A stretch of DNA of 64,000 nucleotides from Antitrichia curtipendula (GCA_951230915.1 OX579641.1:10478001-10542000); one strand, 5' to 3'. Numbered from the stretch's first letter, positions 24,421 to 36,254 are shown. Notes: generated by a model from the sequence alone, not told the origin. Translations and numbers: made by a program.

Positions 24421-25115
24421 TGTTCTGCTTGGTTGTGGCCCACCCACATCATGAACGCGACTTTGATTGGTTGGGATACACAAGGACCCTAGCAGCCTTT
24501 CACATGGCGCCAAGGAATTTTCTCAGTAGTGATCCCAAGACGGTTCAATCAAATCAAGCGATACAAACCACGGTGCTATAGGCATTATGGATTTATAGGA
24601 ATGATATGGAATTTAACAATCAAGTTTGGTCCATGGAACAGCTAATGGACCAAATATGGAGAGGATTGGTGGACTATAGGAGGGTGGAATGGACGGACCT
24701 CCACAACAAACGATCGAAGTCAAGGAGATGCAATACAAATTGATGAGTGATTTTCTTTAATAGCAATGTAGCCATGAATTTTCTGCAAGCATGGTCAAAG
24801 GGCAACCTAAGTAGAAAATTTATGGGGCTAAAGTTGGATTTGTATTTTAGCCCCCGTGAGCGCCTCCTCCGGCATGATGGATCTTGGCCCCAGTTTGCCA
24901 TGGTTGGCCTTGAGAGGCCCCACAACCCCTCTTTGCACTTTGCCTAATGCTAGGTCGTAGTCTTATCTCATGGTGGAGTGGGGTGTTTGTTGTCTTTGTG
25001 TTTTAGGCTCCCTTGGCTAGGCCACATGTGGTTGGTTAGTTTTGCACTTTAATTCTTTGCAATGAAATTCCATTTCATTTATGTCAATAATAACAATAAT
25101 AACAATAATGTATTT
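24421..25115 (+). mobile_element. 5'-truncated LINE, end of ORF2 and 3' tail
   Basis: One plus-strand frame contains DWLGYTRTLAAFHMAPRNF, one in-frame TAG, then ALWIYRNDMEFNNQVWS and a basic tail (RSKSRRCNTN) before its stop near 24745. The LW-x-x-RN-x-x-x-F pattern is typical of the extreme C-terminus of the reverse transcriptase protein of plant L1-type LINEs. About 350 bp of 3' UTR follow, ending in a TAA/CAA-rich simple tail near 25080-25110. The reverse-transcriptase core is missing, as expected for a 5'-truncated insertion. Confidence 0.6.
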
Positions 25116-25149
25116 ATTTTCCTTTGACTTCTATTACAATTGGTACCCA

Positions 25150-26360
25150 TTAGAGCACGCTTTCTCTAAGTTTTTTGCAATCATTGATAGTGATAGAAGA
25201 TAAGATTTCTTTCATACAAGACCACACTTCTATTAATTCCTTCAAATGCTAGTGTATCAAATTGATTTAATCTAATTTTTTTAACTCGTATAGATGTTCA
25301 ATGGGATTTATAGATGGTGATTGAGTGGATCAAGATAAGAGACTAAGAGGTTGGATAGAAAACCACCAATACATACTATGAGACTATGAGAGATGTGTAT
25401 AGGTGCGTTACCTTGCTGAAAATTGACTTATGATGCATCTAGACTAAACTTCTAAATTGTTCCACAAAGGTATTATTCTAAAAGCTTATGATAACCAAGC
25501 TGGTCGAGGTGACGTTCACTTTTTGTATTATATATAGAGAGAGAGAGAGACATAGATTTCCATACCATCATCAAACGACCACCATGTTTAATTGTTTATC
25601 AAGTTCCTTTTGATCATGAGTCAACACCAAATTCTTCTATTTGATGAAAATATATTCATTTTTACTCATATGAGAATATCATGTTATTCCAATCATTAGT
25701 AGCTCAATACTAATAATTTTTAGTAAATTGTAAATGAGCCTAAACATTTTGCCTTGAGAGATGTAGTTTCTTCACTTTCACACTTTAATGTAAACTTGCT
25801 CTATGAAGTACATGACATACATTAACATCACTCACTTCTACTCTATAAACTTTCCTAACTTGTTTTGCAACATGTCTTACATAACCTACCTTTCTCCTAG
25901 TTAAATTGATTATAGTAGATCATGGTCATATTTGTTATATTGAGACTTTTTGCAGATTTTGAGACAAAATGCTAGTTATTGGAAAATTCATTTAAAAAAT
26001 ACTAATTGAAACCAAAAATAAATAATGCTAAAATAATGATTCTATAATGAAATTCTAAAAGTTGGTGTTGTTACCTATTTATAAAAAAATACTAGTAAAG
26101 AGATAAAGCGGTTTATCCTCGAGTCGAGGATAAAAGTGAGACTGCAAAAAGTCTCAATATAACGAAAATGACCTTGATCACTCCATTCTACTCATCATCT
26201 TGTGGTGTACCTCCAACTAAGAGTTTTGCATCTGGAAAATGCTTCTTGTGGAACTTCTATACACTTGACTTGCTAACATTTAAAGTTTTTGCTACATCTC
26301 TACACACTAGATCCTTTTTGAAGCATATAAAGTACATCTTTTTGTTTTTCCTCTAACAAT
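25150..26360 (-). pseudogene. Dead Tc1-like (IS630/Tc1/mariner) transposase
   Basis: Read on the minus strand, this segment follows a Tc1-type transposase from near its start to its stop, in several frames. At 26168-26356 an N-terminal helix-turn-helix is visible (LVCRDVAKTLNVSKSSV). Then come the second DNA-binding part (AKQVRKVYRVEVSDVNVCHV), DWNNMIFSYE at about 25665-25695 where DE(S/K) is usual, HGGRLMMVW near 25570, QQGNAPIHIS near 25400 where QQDNAP is usual, SPSINPIEHLYELKK near 25290, and a C-terminal NDCKKLRES. Both catalytic aspartates are replaced (Y and G), and stops and frameshifts are frequent, so it cannot work. A MITE at 25918-26179 interrupts it. Without the MITE its length, about 950 bp, is close to an intact Tc1 transposase. 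The element ends were not found. Confidence 0.75.
25918..26179. mobile_element. MITE with 38-bp inverted ends, nested in the Tc1 remnant
   Basis: The left end begins GATCATGGTCATATTTG and continues TTATATTGAGACTTTTTGCAG. The right end is its reverse complement with about three changes in 38 bp. The 262-bp element is non-coding. A perfect 11-bp palindrome arm (TTTATCCTCGA) around one base lies at 26112-26134. The transposase reading continues on both sides, so this element inserted into it. Confidence 0.75.
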
Positions 26361-26776
26361 TATATTTTTTCCCTATGAGGTTGACCACAAGCAAAATACA
26401 CAAATGTTTTTACATACAATAAACTAGATATGAAACAATTCATAATGACCTTGGTTAATCTACACTTCCACTTTTGTGCACATGAGTTTCAAAACTATCC
26501 TGATGAAAGAAGATGAACAAAACAAATCAACCCAAACATATGCAAAAAGAAACAAGTGGTAGACCTTGTCAAGTAGAAAGCTTACCTTAGATAATAGATT
26601 GTAGTAAAGCTTACCTATTATTAGTCCAAAATATCATTGCAATTTGGTGGCTCAACAAATTTTCAAAAGACAAAACCCAAGAAAATTTTGAAGGTCATTG
26701 TACCTTAAATAATCCATTTTTTCCTAAATCTTCCAAACGATTTGTTTGAATTCATGTACATGTAAAAATTGTTAGC
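26361..26776. other. Intergenic DNA between mobile elements
   Basis: This may include the unrecognised 5' end of the Tc1 element. I see no gene and no clear inverted repeat. Confidence 0.35.
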
Positions 26777-27426
26777 TTAATCCCTAAATGCCTGAGACAC
26801 CAAATTATAGTGTCCACAATAACTTGAAGTTAAAAAAAAAGCTAATTAAATTATTATTTTTAGTAGTTTGTATTTTTTGAATTTTTTTTGAAGTCTAGTT
26901 TTGGCATCAAAAATCCAATTTCGAAAATGAATGATTATGTTTTTCCTATTCAAGATTTTGTGCAAGGATGTCCATTGCAAATCTTGATTTTCTAGTGTTG
27001 AGGGCTCTTGGAAATGAGCCTCAAATATGTTAGATCTTGAAGAAAATATCACATTAGAAATTCATTTAAAAAAATTGTAGAGTAGATTTTGAAAAGTTGT
27101 AAATTGATTGGGGTTATGCATGTATGCCCTTGAGCCTCGTATTTTTTTGGTGACCAATTTTTTAGATTTGACATGTGAAAGAGGATTGAAATACTTCAAA
27201 TCACTTTCATAGTTTTAACACCCTTGTGATCAAACATTAGAATCTTTCAATCCATGAGTGGTATTGTCATGTTTTCTTTTTTCATGTGATCTCTAACATG
27301 TCTAGTTTGAATTTGTATAGGTATAATTTTAAAAAACTAATAAAATTTGTCAAAATGTTGGCTTTTTGTCCAATTTAGAGCAAACTCAAAGAAACTCAAA
27401 GAATGTCTTGGGCGTTTAGGGATTAA
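26777..27426. mobile_element. TTAA-flanked element, 642 bp
   Basis: The left end is TTAA then TCCCTAAATGCCTGAGAC. The right end is GTCTTGGGCGTTTAGGGA then TTAA. Fifteen of 18 terminal bases are complementary. The terminal sequence is a variant of the CCCCTAAAGGACC type, so this is a sister family. It contains no transposase. Confidence 0.65.
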
Positions 27427-27741
27427 GTATTTGCCGCAGATTAGCATTGGGAAGTTGAAATAAATGTTACTGGAATTGTTACACCGGTTGTGGATCCTTG
27501 TAGGACCAAACTTTTTTATGGCATATTTACTTTGAAGTTATGTAATATTGCATTGTATATGAACATAGTAGCAGAAAACTAAATGATCTAAAGCACCAAT
27601 TTTCTCATTTTATTTGTTGTAATGCATGTCGACATCGTTAAGCACTACAAGGCCATGTTCCTTTTACAAAACTCCTTGATTATATGGCATAATACACCTG
27701 TAATAGTGCTAGGCATGATAATTTTGGGTATGCCTGCATGC

Positions 27742-28680
27742 TTAACCCTTGAAGGACCAACATGCGTTTTTTGGCAACATATAAAATTTGGGCAGGTATG
27801 TATGACTAGAGATTTTCATATTTTAGGCTGAAATTTTAATAGAAGGTGGGGACAAGGAATATCTTGCATATGCACTAAATTTCACAACATTTAGAAATAT
27901 GAATAAAAAATTATGGCCTAATATGTTGTTGTTTTTTGCCGGGACGGGCAGTTTGGACAAATAAGAAAAAATCACTTTTTTTTTAAACAATAATTTGAAA
28001 TTGGTTTTCTAGATTTATATACATGGAAAGTCTTGAATTATTCCATTTTGATCAACGAGTCAAAAGTTATGAGGAGTTTTAGTTTGCGGGCAATTGTGGA
28101 TTCTCTATTCTAAAATAAAATTTGAGGTCTTTTATTTTACTCTATTTTCAATATTTTTGGAAATAAAATAAAATCATAGGATGTAGATTGTTTATTACAA
28201 CATTGCAACCATTGGGATTGGCATTTTTCAATTCCATAACTAAATTCTTAACAATTTTGTATTTTGAATCATTCTCCACTTCTTAATTTCTACTTACTAT
28301 ATTTTTCCTGTATGTTGTACAATTCCAAATGATGTGAAATTATTTAAGCATGTAGCCAACTTGCCTAGAAAAAATAATCCAAAGAAGCACCACCTTTTTG
28401 GACATTTTTTCATAGAAAGGTGAGCTTGTAAAGTGCAACTGCACTGTTTTTTGATTAAGTCAAAAAAATGATTTAGTAAATTTGAAAGCTTCTATCTTGC
28501 AATCCACATAGTGGAAATTTCTTAAATTTTTACGACATGGTCTCAACTCAACATACTACAAGATCCTATGGTCAAATGTTTGAAAAAAAATATTTTTATC
28601 AAAAATTTGATACTTGTGCTAGAAATGACAGTTTTAGAGCATTTTGGGTGAAAACATAGTAAAGAAACTTAAGGGGTTAA
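27742..28680 (+). mobile_element. TTAA-flanked element, 931-bp type (copy 2)
   Basis: The left end is TTAA then CCCTTGAAGGACCAAC. The right end is ACTTAAGGGG then TTAA. It is collinear with the element at 2263-3192 over its length, for example 'tttttggcaacata', 'attgtttattacaacattgc', 'gtgcaactgc' and 'gatcctatggt'. The two copies differ by many substitutions and are therefore old. No coding capacity is present. Confidence 0.65.
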
Positions 28681-28715
28681 CGTAGTGGGACTCCCCACCA
28701 CACATGACTTCTGGT

Positions 28716-28753
28716 ATGTGAGGGTCCCACCCCTCCGGCTCCTACCCTCACAT
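28716..28753. repeat. Short hairpin next to a TTAA element
   Basis: ATGTGAGGGT and ACCCTCACAT form perfect 10-bp arms around an 18-nt GC-rich loop. Further CCACCACACATGAC / CATGAC-type strings flank them. The hairpin starts about 35 bp after the right end of the element that stops at 28676. Confidence 0.5.
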
Positions 28754-28800
28754 GACTGGAGGCCCTCGTGGTGAGGCATACCACTATACATGACACTTTC

Positions 28801-29651
28801 ATTTCAAAATTAAATTAGAATAGCTGATTGATTTTCAGAATTTGCTTACAATTCGAATGCTTTTCAGTTTTTTTTCCAGTAAATGGAACACTAATCCTCT
28901 GAGATAAATCCGGCATCAACCCATCAACCTGCTGCGTGCCTGCTCCCCTCATCAAAAGACAGGGCAACTGAAGCCACGAGGACATCTGTCCATCCATCTA
29001 AGTAGTATGTCCTCTTTGGCATTTATTTCAGGTTTCAAGTTCGTTTATCATTCACTTCCTATGAGGCTTTTCAAGACTGTTAACTTATTAGACCCCTAAA
29101 CGTCCGGAGTCAGTCTTCTCCAGAATTGACAATGTGGAGAAAATCATCATGAAGTACTCTTTGGAAGAATATTTTGGAATTCACATACAAATAAAAGTTG
29201 TAGATATTGAGTTTTAAATTCCATCCATATGATAAGATTCACCAATACTATCACCAATATTTATTTTTTATGAAATTTTGAAAGAGAAATTTCAAATATC
29301 TTTCTGAATTTGATTACCAACAAAATATTATCATTTTCTGAGTGAAATTTGTTGTGATGCATTTGAAATGAGGTTCTCCTTGACACGGTGATTTTTTGAA
29401 ATTTTTATGTGCTTTAAATCTATGACCTCATTTTCGCAAATCCAATTTTGAACTAGAATCAATGGAAATTTGGCTTGGTCAACCACCCGACACGCATCCA
29501 CATTTGTAATTTTAGAAAAAAAATATTTACTCCAATAACACCAAATTCAACCATTAGATAGGACAACAACTTGATAAAGTATCTCCATAAATTAGGATGA
29601 CTTTCATCCAAGAAATAATGAAAAAAGAAACAAGGATATCAAACTATACAT
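28801..29651. other. AT-rich intergenic DNA, no gene seen
   Basis: I see only short, unrecognised open frames. Near 29090 there is a single GACCCCTAAACGTCC string resembling a TTAA-family end, without a partner. Confidence 0.4.
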
Positions 29652-30191
29652 CGTCTACAAAGTGGATGTTGACACAATTAAGGGTTAAGTTAAGCTTAAC
29701 TTGCTCGGAAGCCCAACATCCACAAAGTGGATGTCGACGCAGTTAAGGGTCAAGTTAAGCTTACCTCACTTTGAAGTTCAACGTCCACAGAGTGGATGTC
29801 AACGCAGTTAAGGATTAAGGTAGGTACACCCCAAAACGCCACTTTTTCCTACTGAGCCTAGTTACTATTATTAAACTGGTCAAATTTTCACATGTTCTTG
29901 TAGGCAAGTGAAGGGAGGTTCCAACACACACCAAAGAACTTGGCATTTGGATACCGTATGCAAAAGTTATCAAGGAACAAAGTTTGGTTCTAAAAGTGTT
30001 TCTTCCTTATAGGTACAGAACTGGTTTTGGAGATGTACACATAGTATAGATGGCGGTTTAAGGTCAGTGGCACAGTGGCACATTTGGGTGTACCTACCTT
30101 TATCTTGCTCCAAAGCCCAATGTCCACAAAGTGGATGTCTACACATTTAAGGGTTTAAGTTAAGTTAACCTTAAGTTACTCGGAAGCCCAA
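29652..30191. repeat. 65-bp tandem array split by a MITE
   Basis: Units marked by AGTGGATGT begin at the same phase at 29661, 29726 and 29791 (period 65 bp), and a fourth lies at 30130 after the inserted MITE. Each unit has the form CATCCACAAAGTGGATG, itself a 7-bp palindrome with a 3-base loop, then a 'ttaagggttaagttaagctt' run and 'cggaagcccaac'. Confidence 0.85.
29817..30100. mobile_element. MITE with AAGGTAGGTACACCC ends (copy 2)
   Basis: The ends AAGGTAGGTACACCC and GGGTGTACCTACCTT are perfectly complementary over 15 bp. If the terminus is taken as AGGTAGG, the element is flanked by a direct TTA on both sides (29815-29817 and 30100-30102). A 3-bp TTA target duplication is typical of PIF/Harbinger (Tourist-like) MITEs. 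The element interrupts the 65-bp tandem array, which proves mobility after the array formed. Confidence 0.8.
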
Positions 30192-30904
30192 CCCTGGCTT
30201 GTTCTGGAGCCTGGTTTGTACCGGCTGTGAGCTTGACTGCCCTCCCATCCCCCTTGGGTTGATGACGGAACTTTGAAAGAAAGGAAGGGCCTGGATGGAC
30301 GGACGGACGGACGGACGGACCCTGACACCCATTCAAATCGGAACTTATATTTTCCATGCATGCTTCTCAGTCCCTTTCCTAATCGCCCAATCCTCCTCGC
30401 ACACTGCTGCCTGCCAGTACTAGACTGCTGCCCAAAGTGAATGGGGAGTTCACATTTTCTGCGTCAATTTAACTTAATGGGGGGTGATTTCTACGACCGC
30501 TACCCTCCCCTCAACCCCACCCCCCGCCTGTGAAAATTCAGTGTTTCTGGTCCAAGAGCATTGGTGGGTGACAAGATGGGGAGTGACATGGCTGGTGATA
30601 AGTTAATTGGACGTGACGACGACGGGTTTGTTTATCATCGTCTGCAAGAAATTGGCAACAGGAAGGAGAAGCCATTCAGTGCCCACTGGCAGCAAAGAAG
30701 TATGAAGAAGAAGAATGAAAAAGGGAGCGAAAAGCTTGGAGGGGGGGGGATGTAGATACATACATATCTAGTGCAACCATTTCTTGTGAGACGCCTTTTT
30801 ATATGATGCATTTGGTGCGGAACCGTCAATAATAATAGGGTGTGAATGTGTTGCAAATCAAAGTTTCATGGGATAGTAACGGAGTGACTAAACCTTAAAT
30901 GTTG
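30192..30904. other. GC-richer intergenic patch with a GGAC repeat
   Basis: The segment includes six GGAC units at about 30297-30320 and several short frames, for example one of 64 codons from 30561. None resembles a known protein. It may be eroded promoter or exon material. Confidence 0.35.
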
Positions 30905-31112
30905 AGGTGGACGTTTTTTGGCCGATGAATGATAAGAGAATCTCCCGTGTACAGAAGTGCAACTATTCATCTTCCAAATTTTGTGGGAAAAGGGAAGAGC
31001 ATCTACAATAGTTTGACTTTGAATGAGTGCTTTTGCATTATTTTAATCCAACAATTCACACGGTATCAAAACAAATGATTTCCACAGTTATGATCCCGTC
31101 GTTTAAGGATTA
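30905..31112 (+). repeat. Dispersed 200-bp repeat, copy 1 (partner at 50780)
   Basis: The segment is collinear with 50780-50989. Both carry GACGTTTT, 'gccgatgaatga', 'attcatcttccaaattttgt', 'agtttgactt' and 'caacaattcacac', and both end in a TTTAAGG/GAGTTAA-type terminus. It may be the right half of another TTAA-family element. Confidence 0.65.
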
Positions 31113-31199
31113 ATGGTCATAATGGGATCTTTTACCTTTTTTGTGAAGAGCCCATTTAGAAGGGTTTGTGAAAAATATTACAACTACAAAGGTTTGACA

Positions 31200-31814
31200 C
31201 TAACCCCTACAAGACCATCATGTTGAGAGAGGTCCAAAACAGCTTCGAAGTACTTGTACCCAAAGCAAGGTCAAAATCTTCATCAATATTTATTTTTTAA
31301 CAAAATCAACCTTTCTATCTTTTGGTTAAATTGTTCAAATATTTGAGAAGTGGAAGTATTTGAGAATCGTTTATTCCAATGGTGAAAACATTGTAGTAAA
31401 TAATTAATATCCTATATTTTTTTATTTTTTTTGAAAATTTTCAAAATTGAGAGGAATAGACAACTTCCTATGTTTTTTCTACCTTCATTGTCTGCAAAAT
31501 AAAACTTTTCATACTTTTTACTTCATTATTTGAAATTCAATGGTTCAGATTTTTTTGAATGTATACAATCTAAAAAAAATAAAAATTTAGTATATATTTT
31601 TTGTTGTTGTTTGGTTTGACATTGAAACTTTAAAAAGACTACTAAGTTTTGTAATATTCATTGGAATAACATGAAACAAGGATTCACATGTAGATTATGA
31701 TGAACATCATCCATCCTCAAAAATTCATGAAAAAATTCCAAATTATGAAGTCAATAGAAGCTAGCCAAATTTGCAAAAAGCCTAAAGTAGGCTCCTTGGT
31801 CCTTTAGGGGTTAA
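31200..31814. mobile_element. TTAA-type element, 607 bp
   Basis: The left end is CTAA (a decayed TTAA) then CCCCTACAAGACC. The right end is GGTCCTTTAGGGG then TTAA. Eleven of 13 terminal bases are complementary. Interior strings such as 'tattccaatggtgaaaaca' and 'attgagagg' do not follow the 930-bp type closely, so this is a shorter relative. It is non-coding. Confidence 0.55.
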
Positions 31815-33930
31815 TTCTTCTAGGTTTAGCGATTAGATTAACAATAAAGATAACATGGTGAAAGGAAACAATTGTATTGATAAATTGGCACACAGTAATT
31901 TTATACTACAATGGACACCTTCTAAACATGAGAGCCTATGGGACATTTGGGAGGTATCAATCAATTAACTTTTTCAAAATTTTTAGAGAGTGTACAAAAA
32001 AAAAAAATTAATAATAATAATAATAATATGTAATGTGAAATTTTCTATCATTTGGACCAACAAGACAAACTAAAAATGAGAATTATTTAATGACAAGAAC
32101 CACACACATATGCTTACATGATCAATAGTAGATGTAGTTATCTTACCACCCAAAATAGGATACGTTACTACATGTACGCATGCATCCTCTCCAATTACAA
32201 GTATCACTAATACAGACTTGGGTCATGTATATTAGGGAAGTGACCCACAAGAAGACCCATGTGGCCAACTTGAATAATAGTGGATCTTCTTATAGTCATT
32301 TTCCTAATCTATACGGCCTAAGTTTTACTAGTGTAGAACGGAGATCTTAGGTTCGAAGATACAATGTCAAAGTTGATGGATCTAAGCCTCTTTTTTACTA
32401 GTGACTTTCACAACAAAGCATAAGTAACCATATGAGATTAGAAAGAAGATCAATATCATTTGTATTGATAATGAGAGGGCATGTGACAACATATAAACAA
32501 GTAAAGGAAAAGGTAGCACAAAGGCTTCCATGTTAGGGTGATGGAATTTGTTGTAACAATACCTATAATAGTTTCATAATGAGATGCCAAACATATTCAA
32601 TACAAATAGAGCCAACACAATACCTTTGCACCTACCTTAGAGCATCATTCATCAATAGGACACACTAAATAACTTGTAAAATATATTATTATCTTTTATT
32701 TGGTGTAAAATTAAAACTTGTGATTATTATCATTGGAAGCACATCAAACTTTTTCTTTAAATAGATACAATAAAATTTGGATTTTAAAATTGAACAATTG
32801 AAATAGAACCCATTAAAAATGAATGCAAAAAATGATTGTGATAAAGTTTATTCAACATGGTTCAAAAGTTTACTCAAGAATAGACATCAAAAAGGTTGTA
32901 AAAAATAATTTTGGATTTATTTATAGATTTATTGATATTATAAATGATATTTATAATAAACAGCAAAACAAAATTGTTAAAGGATTTGTTTGGGACTCAA
33001 GGAATTTTAATGGTGAGAATTTTTGAAGCAAGATTTATTTTTAATCTACAAATGTTCAAAATGAACCTCGTTTGTAAATATGCGTCTAACCAACAAATTG
33101 ATTCAATATAATAAATACATAGTATAAGACATTAAATTATTAATAGTCATTTTTAATTTTCAACTTCAAAACCTTACAATTTGTGCCATAATTGTATAAA
33201 ATACAATTGAATAAGTTTGTAGCAGAAAAAAAGGACTTAAGAGTGCACCAAGCTGTTTGGATATAACAAACATAAAGAAAGTAATTGGATTGGTTGAAAT
33301 TGTAGTACGGATTAAATTATCCTCTTACTAGAAGAAATCCACATTAAAAAAACATTTTATATGATGATTATGTATTAAATTTGCAGAATTTTTAATACAA
33401 ACCCATCATATGGAATGGTTTTTTTAGTGTGAATTTCAACTAGTGTTTGAAGTATGGATGTAGAGTGTCCAATAGAAGGTCTCCAAATTGTCACCACCAT
33501 CATGCTTGTTAAAGAAAAACACTTTCATTTTTAACCTGGTAACTACAATTTATCCATATGATTTCTTAATTTAAATCTAGTCCTTCTAAATATGAGAAGG
33601 AAGGATTAATTTCTTATTTTCTTATAATAAGTAGTTTAAATCTCATACATTATTTATAAAGGCCTAGTTTACACCAAATCAAGAATTAAAGGGGATAATA
33701 TTTTGAAGGTTTTGATTGGCCAAAATCAAGAAGTCCTTAGAAAATGAATTTACACCATGAGATGAGAGGTCCTGGGTATTCAAGAAGGTCCAATAACCTA
33801 GAGCATATTTGTTCTATGTGGCAGCAAAAGTCTTCAAATTTTGAGCCTTTTAGATTATACCCATAGTCATCTCAAGGACATGGGTCTAACTAAAATTCCA
33901 AGGGTCTTCATTGAAAAATTCTATACTCTA
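31815..33930. other. AT-rich intergenic DNA, no gene seen
   Basis: An (AAT)n tract lies at about 32008-32028. Nothing else is recognisable. The short frames here are not conserved proteins that I can name. Confidence 0.4.
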
Positions 33931-33931
33931 G

Positions 33932-34808
33932 CCCCTAAAGGACCAAATGTTCTTATGTTTTTAATTTTTGATGTGATCTTATGAAACTTTTTTTTTAAAT
34001 TAGAAAAAAAAGATTAGCTTTATGGGCATATAATTTTATTCCAATTGGTGCCTAAGAGCAAAAATTATGCTACACTAAGCTTCAAAAGTAGCTAGCTAGA
34101 CACTGCAATAAAAATCATAAAAATTCAAAATTCAATAATTATTTTTGTTTCTCAAATAAACTATTTTTGTATACATGGAAGTATAATATTTGGTATAATG
34201 ATGAGAAAGTTACGGAGAGTCTTGCTTTGCAAGCAATCGGGCATCTTAAAAAACAACAACTAATGAGATTTATTTTTCAACTTAGTTTTCACAATTTTCT
34301 AAAAAAAACACCACATAGTTTCATTTGCTTGCTAGAACAATCTCACTATTGTGATTAGTGTATTTCAATTCCATCTTAGAGCTATTAAAGATTTATTTTT
34401 TCTCTCTATCTTGTATCTACTTTTATATAGCATATTTTTTAAATATAAAAACTAAAGAAATTTATTTTTGAATTTATTTTCTAGACTCTAGACTTAATTC
34501 TTCAACACAATTTTTTTTTTAAAGTTCAAAATCTATAATGCAAAAAGTTTAAGTAAAAAAGATTCAAAGTTGAAGAAATCTACTCATAGAAGGTGCAAAA
34601 AAACTTGTTTTCTTTGCTATAAATGTAGATATCTCGCAATGTACATGGTCAAAGTTTATGAAATTTTTTTCAATCATTTTTATATTCAACTAGTGCATGA
34701 TCCTATGGTTAGATATGCAATATAAAAAAAATATTGCACCTTGCAATAGAAATGGTAGTTTTGAGTGTTTTTTGACCCTTTAATAGGCCTTGATTACCAA
34801 AGGGTTAA
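33932..34808 (+). mobile_element. TTAA-type element, 873 bp
   Basis: The left end CCCCTAAAGGACCAAATG is preceded by CTAG rather than TTAA. The right end is ACCAAAGGG then TTAA. The interior parallels 9275-9620 and 15700-15960 on the left and 18710-19170 on the right, so those regions are probably fragments of the same subfamily. There is no transposase. Confidence 0.5.
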
Positions 34809-36237
34809 TTTTTCAGCAATTTCTATGCCATCTTGACAATTTACCTCCGACAGAAACCTTCTCAATGACAAATAATGGGTCTTAGAGAGGGGGACTTCTC
34901 ATTTCTCTCCCCCCCCCTTCATTTTATGTGTAGACGAGGCCCAAGAGAATTTGAAATCCTCTTTCAAATTGACAATACCACCCAACAAAAACCATGCTAA
35001 TTTAATAATATGAGTCTTGCCAGATGCTTCTTTGGGTGTTGTTACCCAAAACCAACCCTTGACACAGGCCTACTCTAACCAAGACCTTATTATATAAATC
35101 AGCAAAACCATGGCCGTCACAACATTCATATCTGGGTTCGATTATCAACTTTCCCAACAGTACATACAGACCGGAGCTCCAGTGACAACAGACCAAGGTA
35201 TCTCAAGAAGATCCAACATTTTTTTTTTTTTTTTAAACTGCAAAAGTTGTTGCCAAAGACAAAAGCACCAGACAGCTCCAGCTAAGGTATTTGCAAATTG
35301 CAAGGCCCTTTGAATTTGTGCCGGACCTACCCTTAGAAAATTGGGATCCTTTATTTAACAATTTCCATACCCTTTGGTTGGGTCTTCCCAAGACGGCAGG
35401 TGGCCATCATCGCATATTTTAAAAATTCCATCCATAGCTCCATGACATAGTATAATATAAATGATCTCTGCGTGTTCTGAGTCTGAAGATGTGGGGCGGG
35501 TGGTGGGGTCACTGGCTGGGGGGTGGGGGTGGGGGTGGTGCTTCATGCTGGTTCTTTAATTGCATGGAAAGCATGCATGCAATGCCCATTACCTAGTGTA
35601 GGGCAATGGAATTAATCAGTGTGCCCCTTTGGTCCATCCCATCGGTCTTCATTATCAATGCCAACTTGCAGCTTTCCTCAGTCATTGCAAATTCTCTGTC
35701 AAATGTCATCTCCAAATGAAGCTCAAAAATGCAAGGCAAATACGAGAGTACCTTAAGTAATGTCACCCACCCACCCACCGACTGTGCTGCGTTGTGTTAC
35801 TTGCTAGCCATGGGTAAAACGCCTGGGAAGTCTATAGATTACTTAAAAAGTAAAGCAGTCGTTTTCACAAAAGACTCCATCACACACATTGCCTTCCCAG
35901 CTCTGAAAATTTAAGCCTTTCACTGCTTTCAAATCATGACCTCCCTGCCTGCCTCCCTTCCTCAGCAAGAGGGGTGATGCGCGGTAGTGGGCAGGCAGGA
36001 ATCATGGCTCCATTTTAACTTCTTTTTTGGGGAAGAAACGGGTGTCAATTAAAACGAGGAAAGGAGTACAAATCAGTCCCACAGCATCATGGCTCCATTT
36101 CACCGTCACCGCATTTGTGGATCCTGCCTCCTGGGCACAATTGACTGATCCAGCACTAACTTAAGTAACCAGTTAATGGATCAAACTACAACAGTAGCTT
36201 CTCTGCTTCAGTAGCGCTGCTGACATGATCCCCCCCT

Positions 36238-36254
36238 CCCCCCCCCCCCCCCCC
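36238..36254. repeat. C homopolymer
   Basis: A nearly pure C tract. Such runs are prone to sequencing error and to G-quadruplex formation on the other strand. Confidence 0.85.

Noticed and set aside
29652..30191. CRISPR-like regular repeats
   Set aside because: The 65-bp units are head-to-tail with no unique spacers, in a eukaryotic setting.
35130..35160. tRNA-like B box (GGGTTCGATT)
   Set aside because: No matching A box, acceptor stem or anticodon arm could be built around it; the same holds for GGTTCGAAG at about 32351 and GGGTTCAAAT at about 44126.
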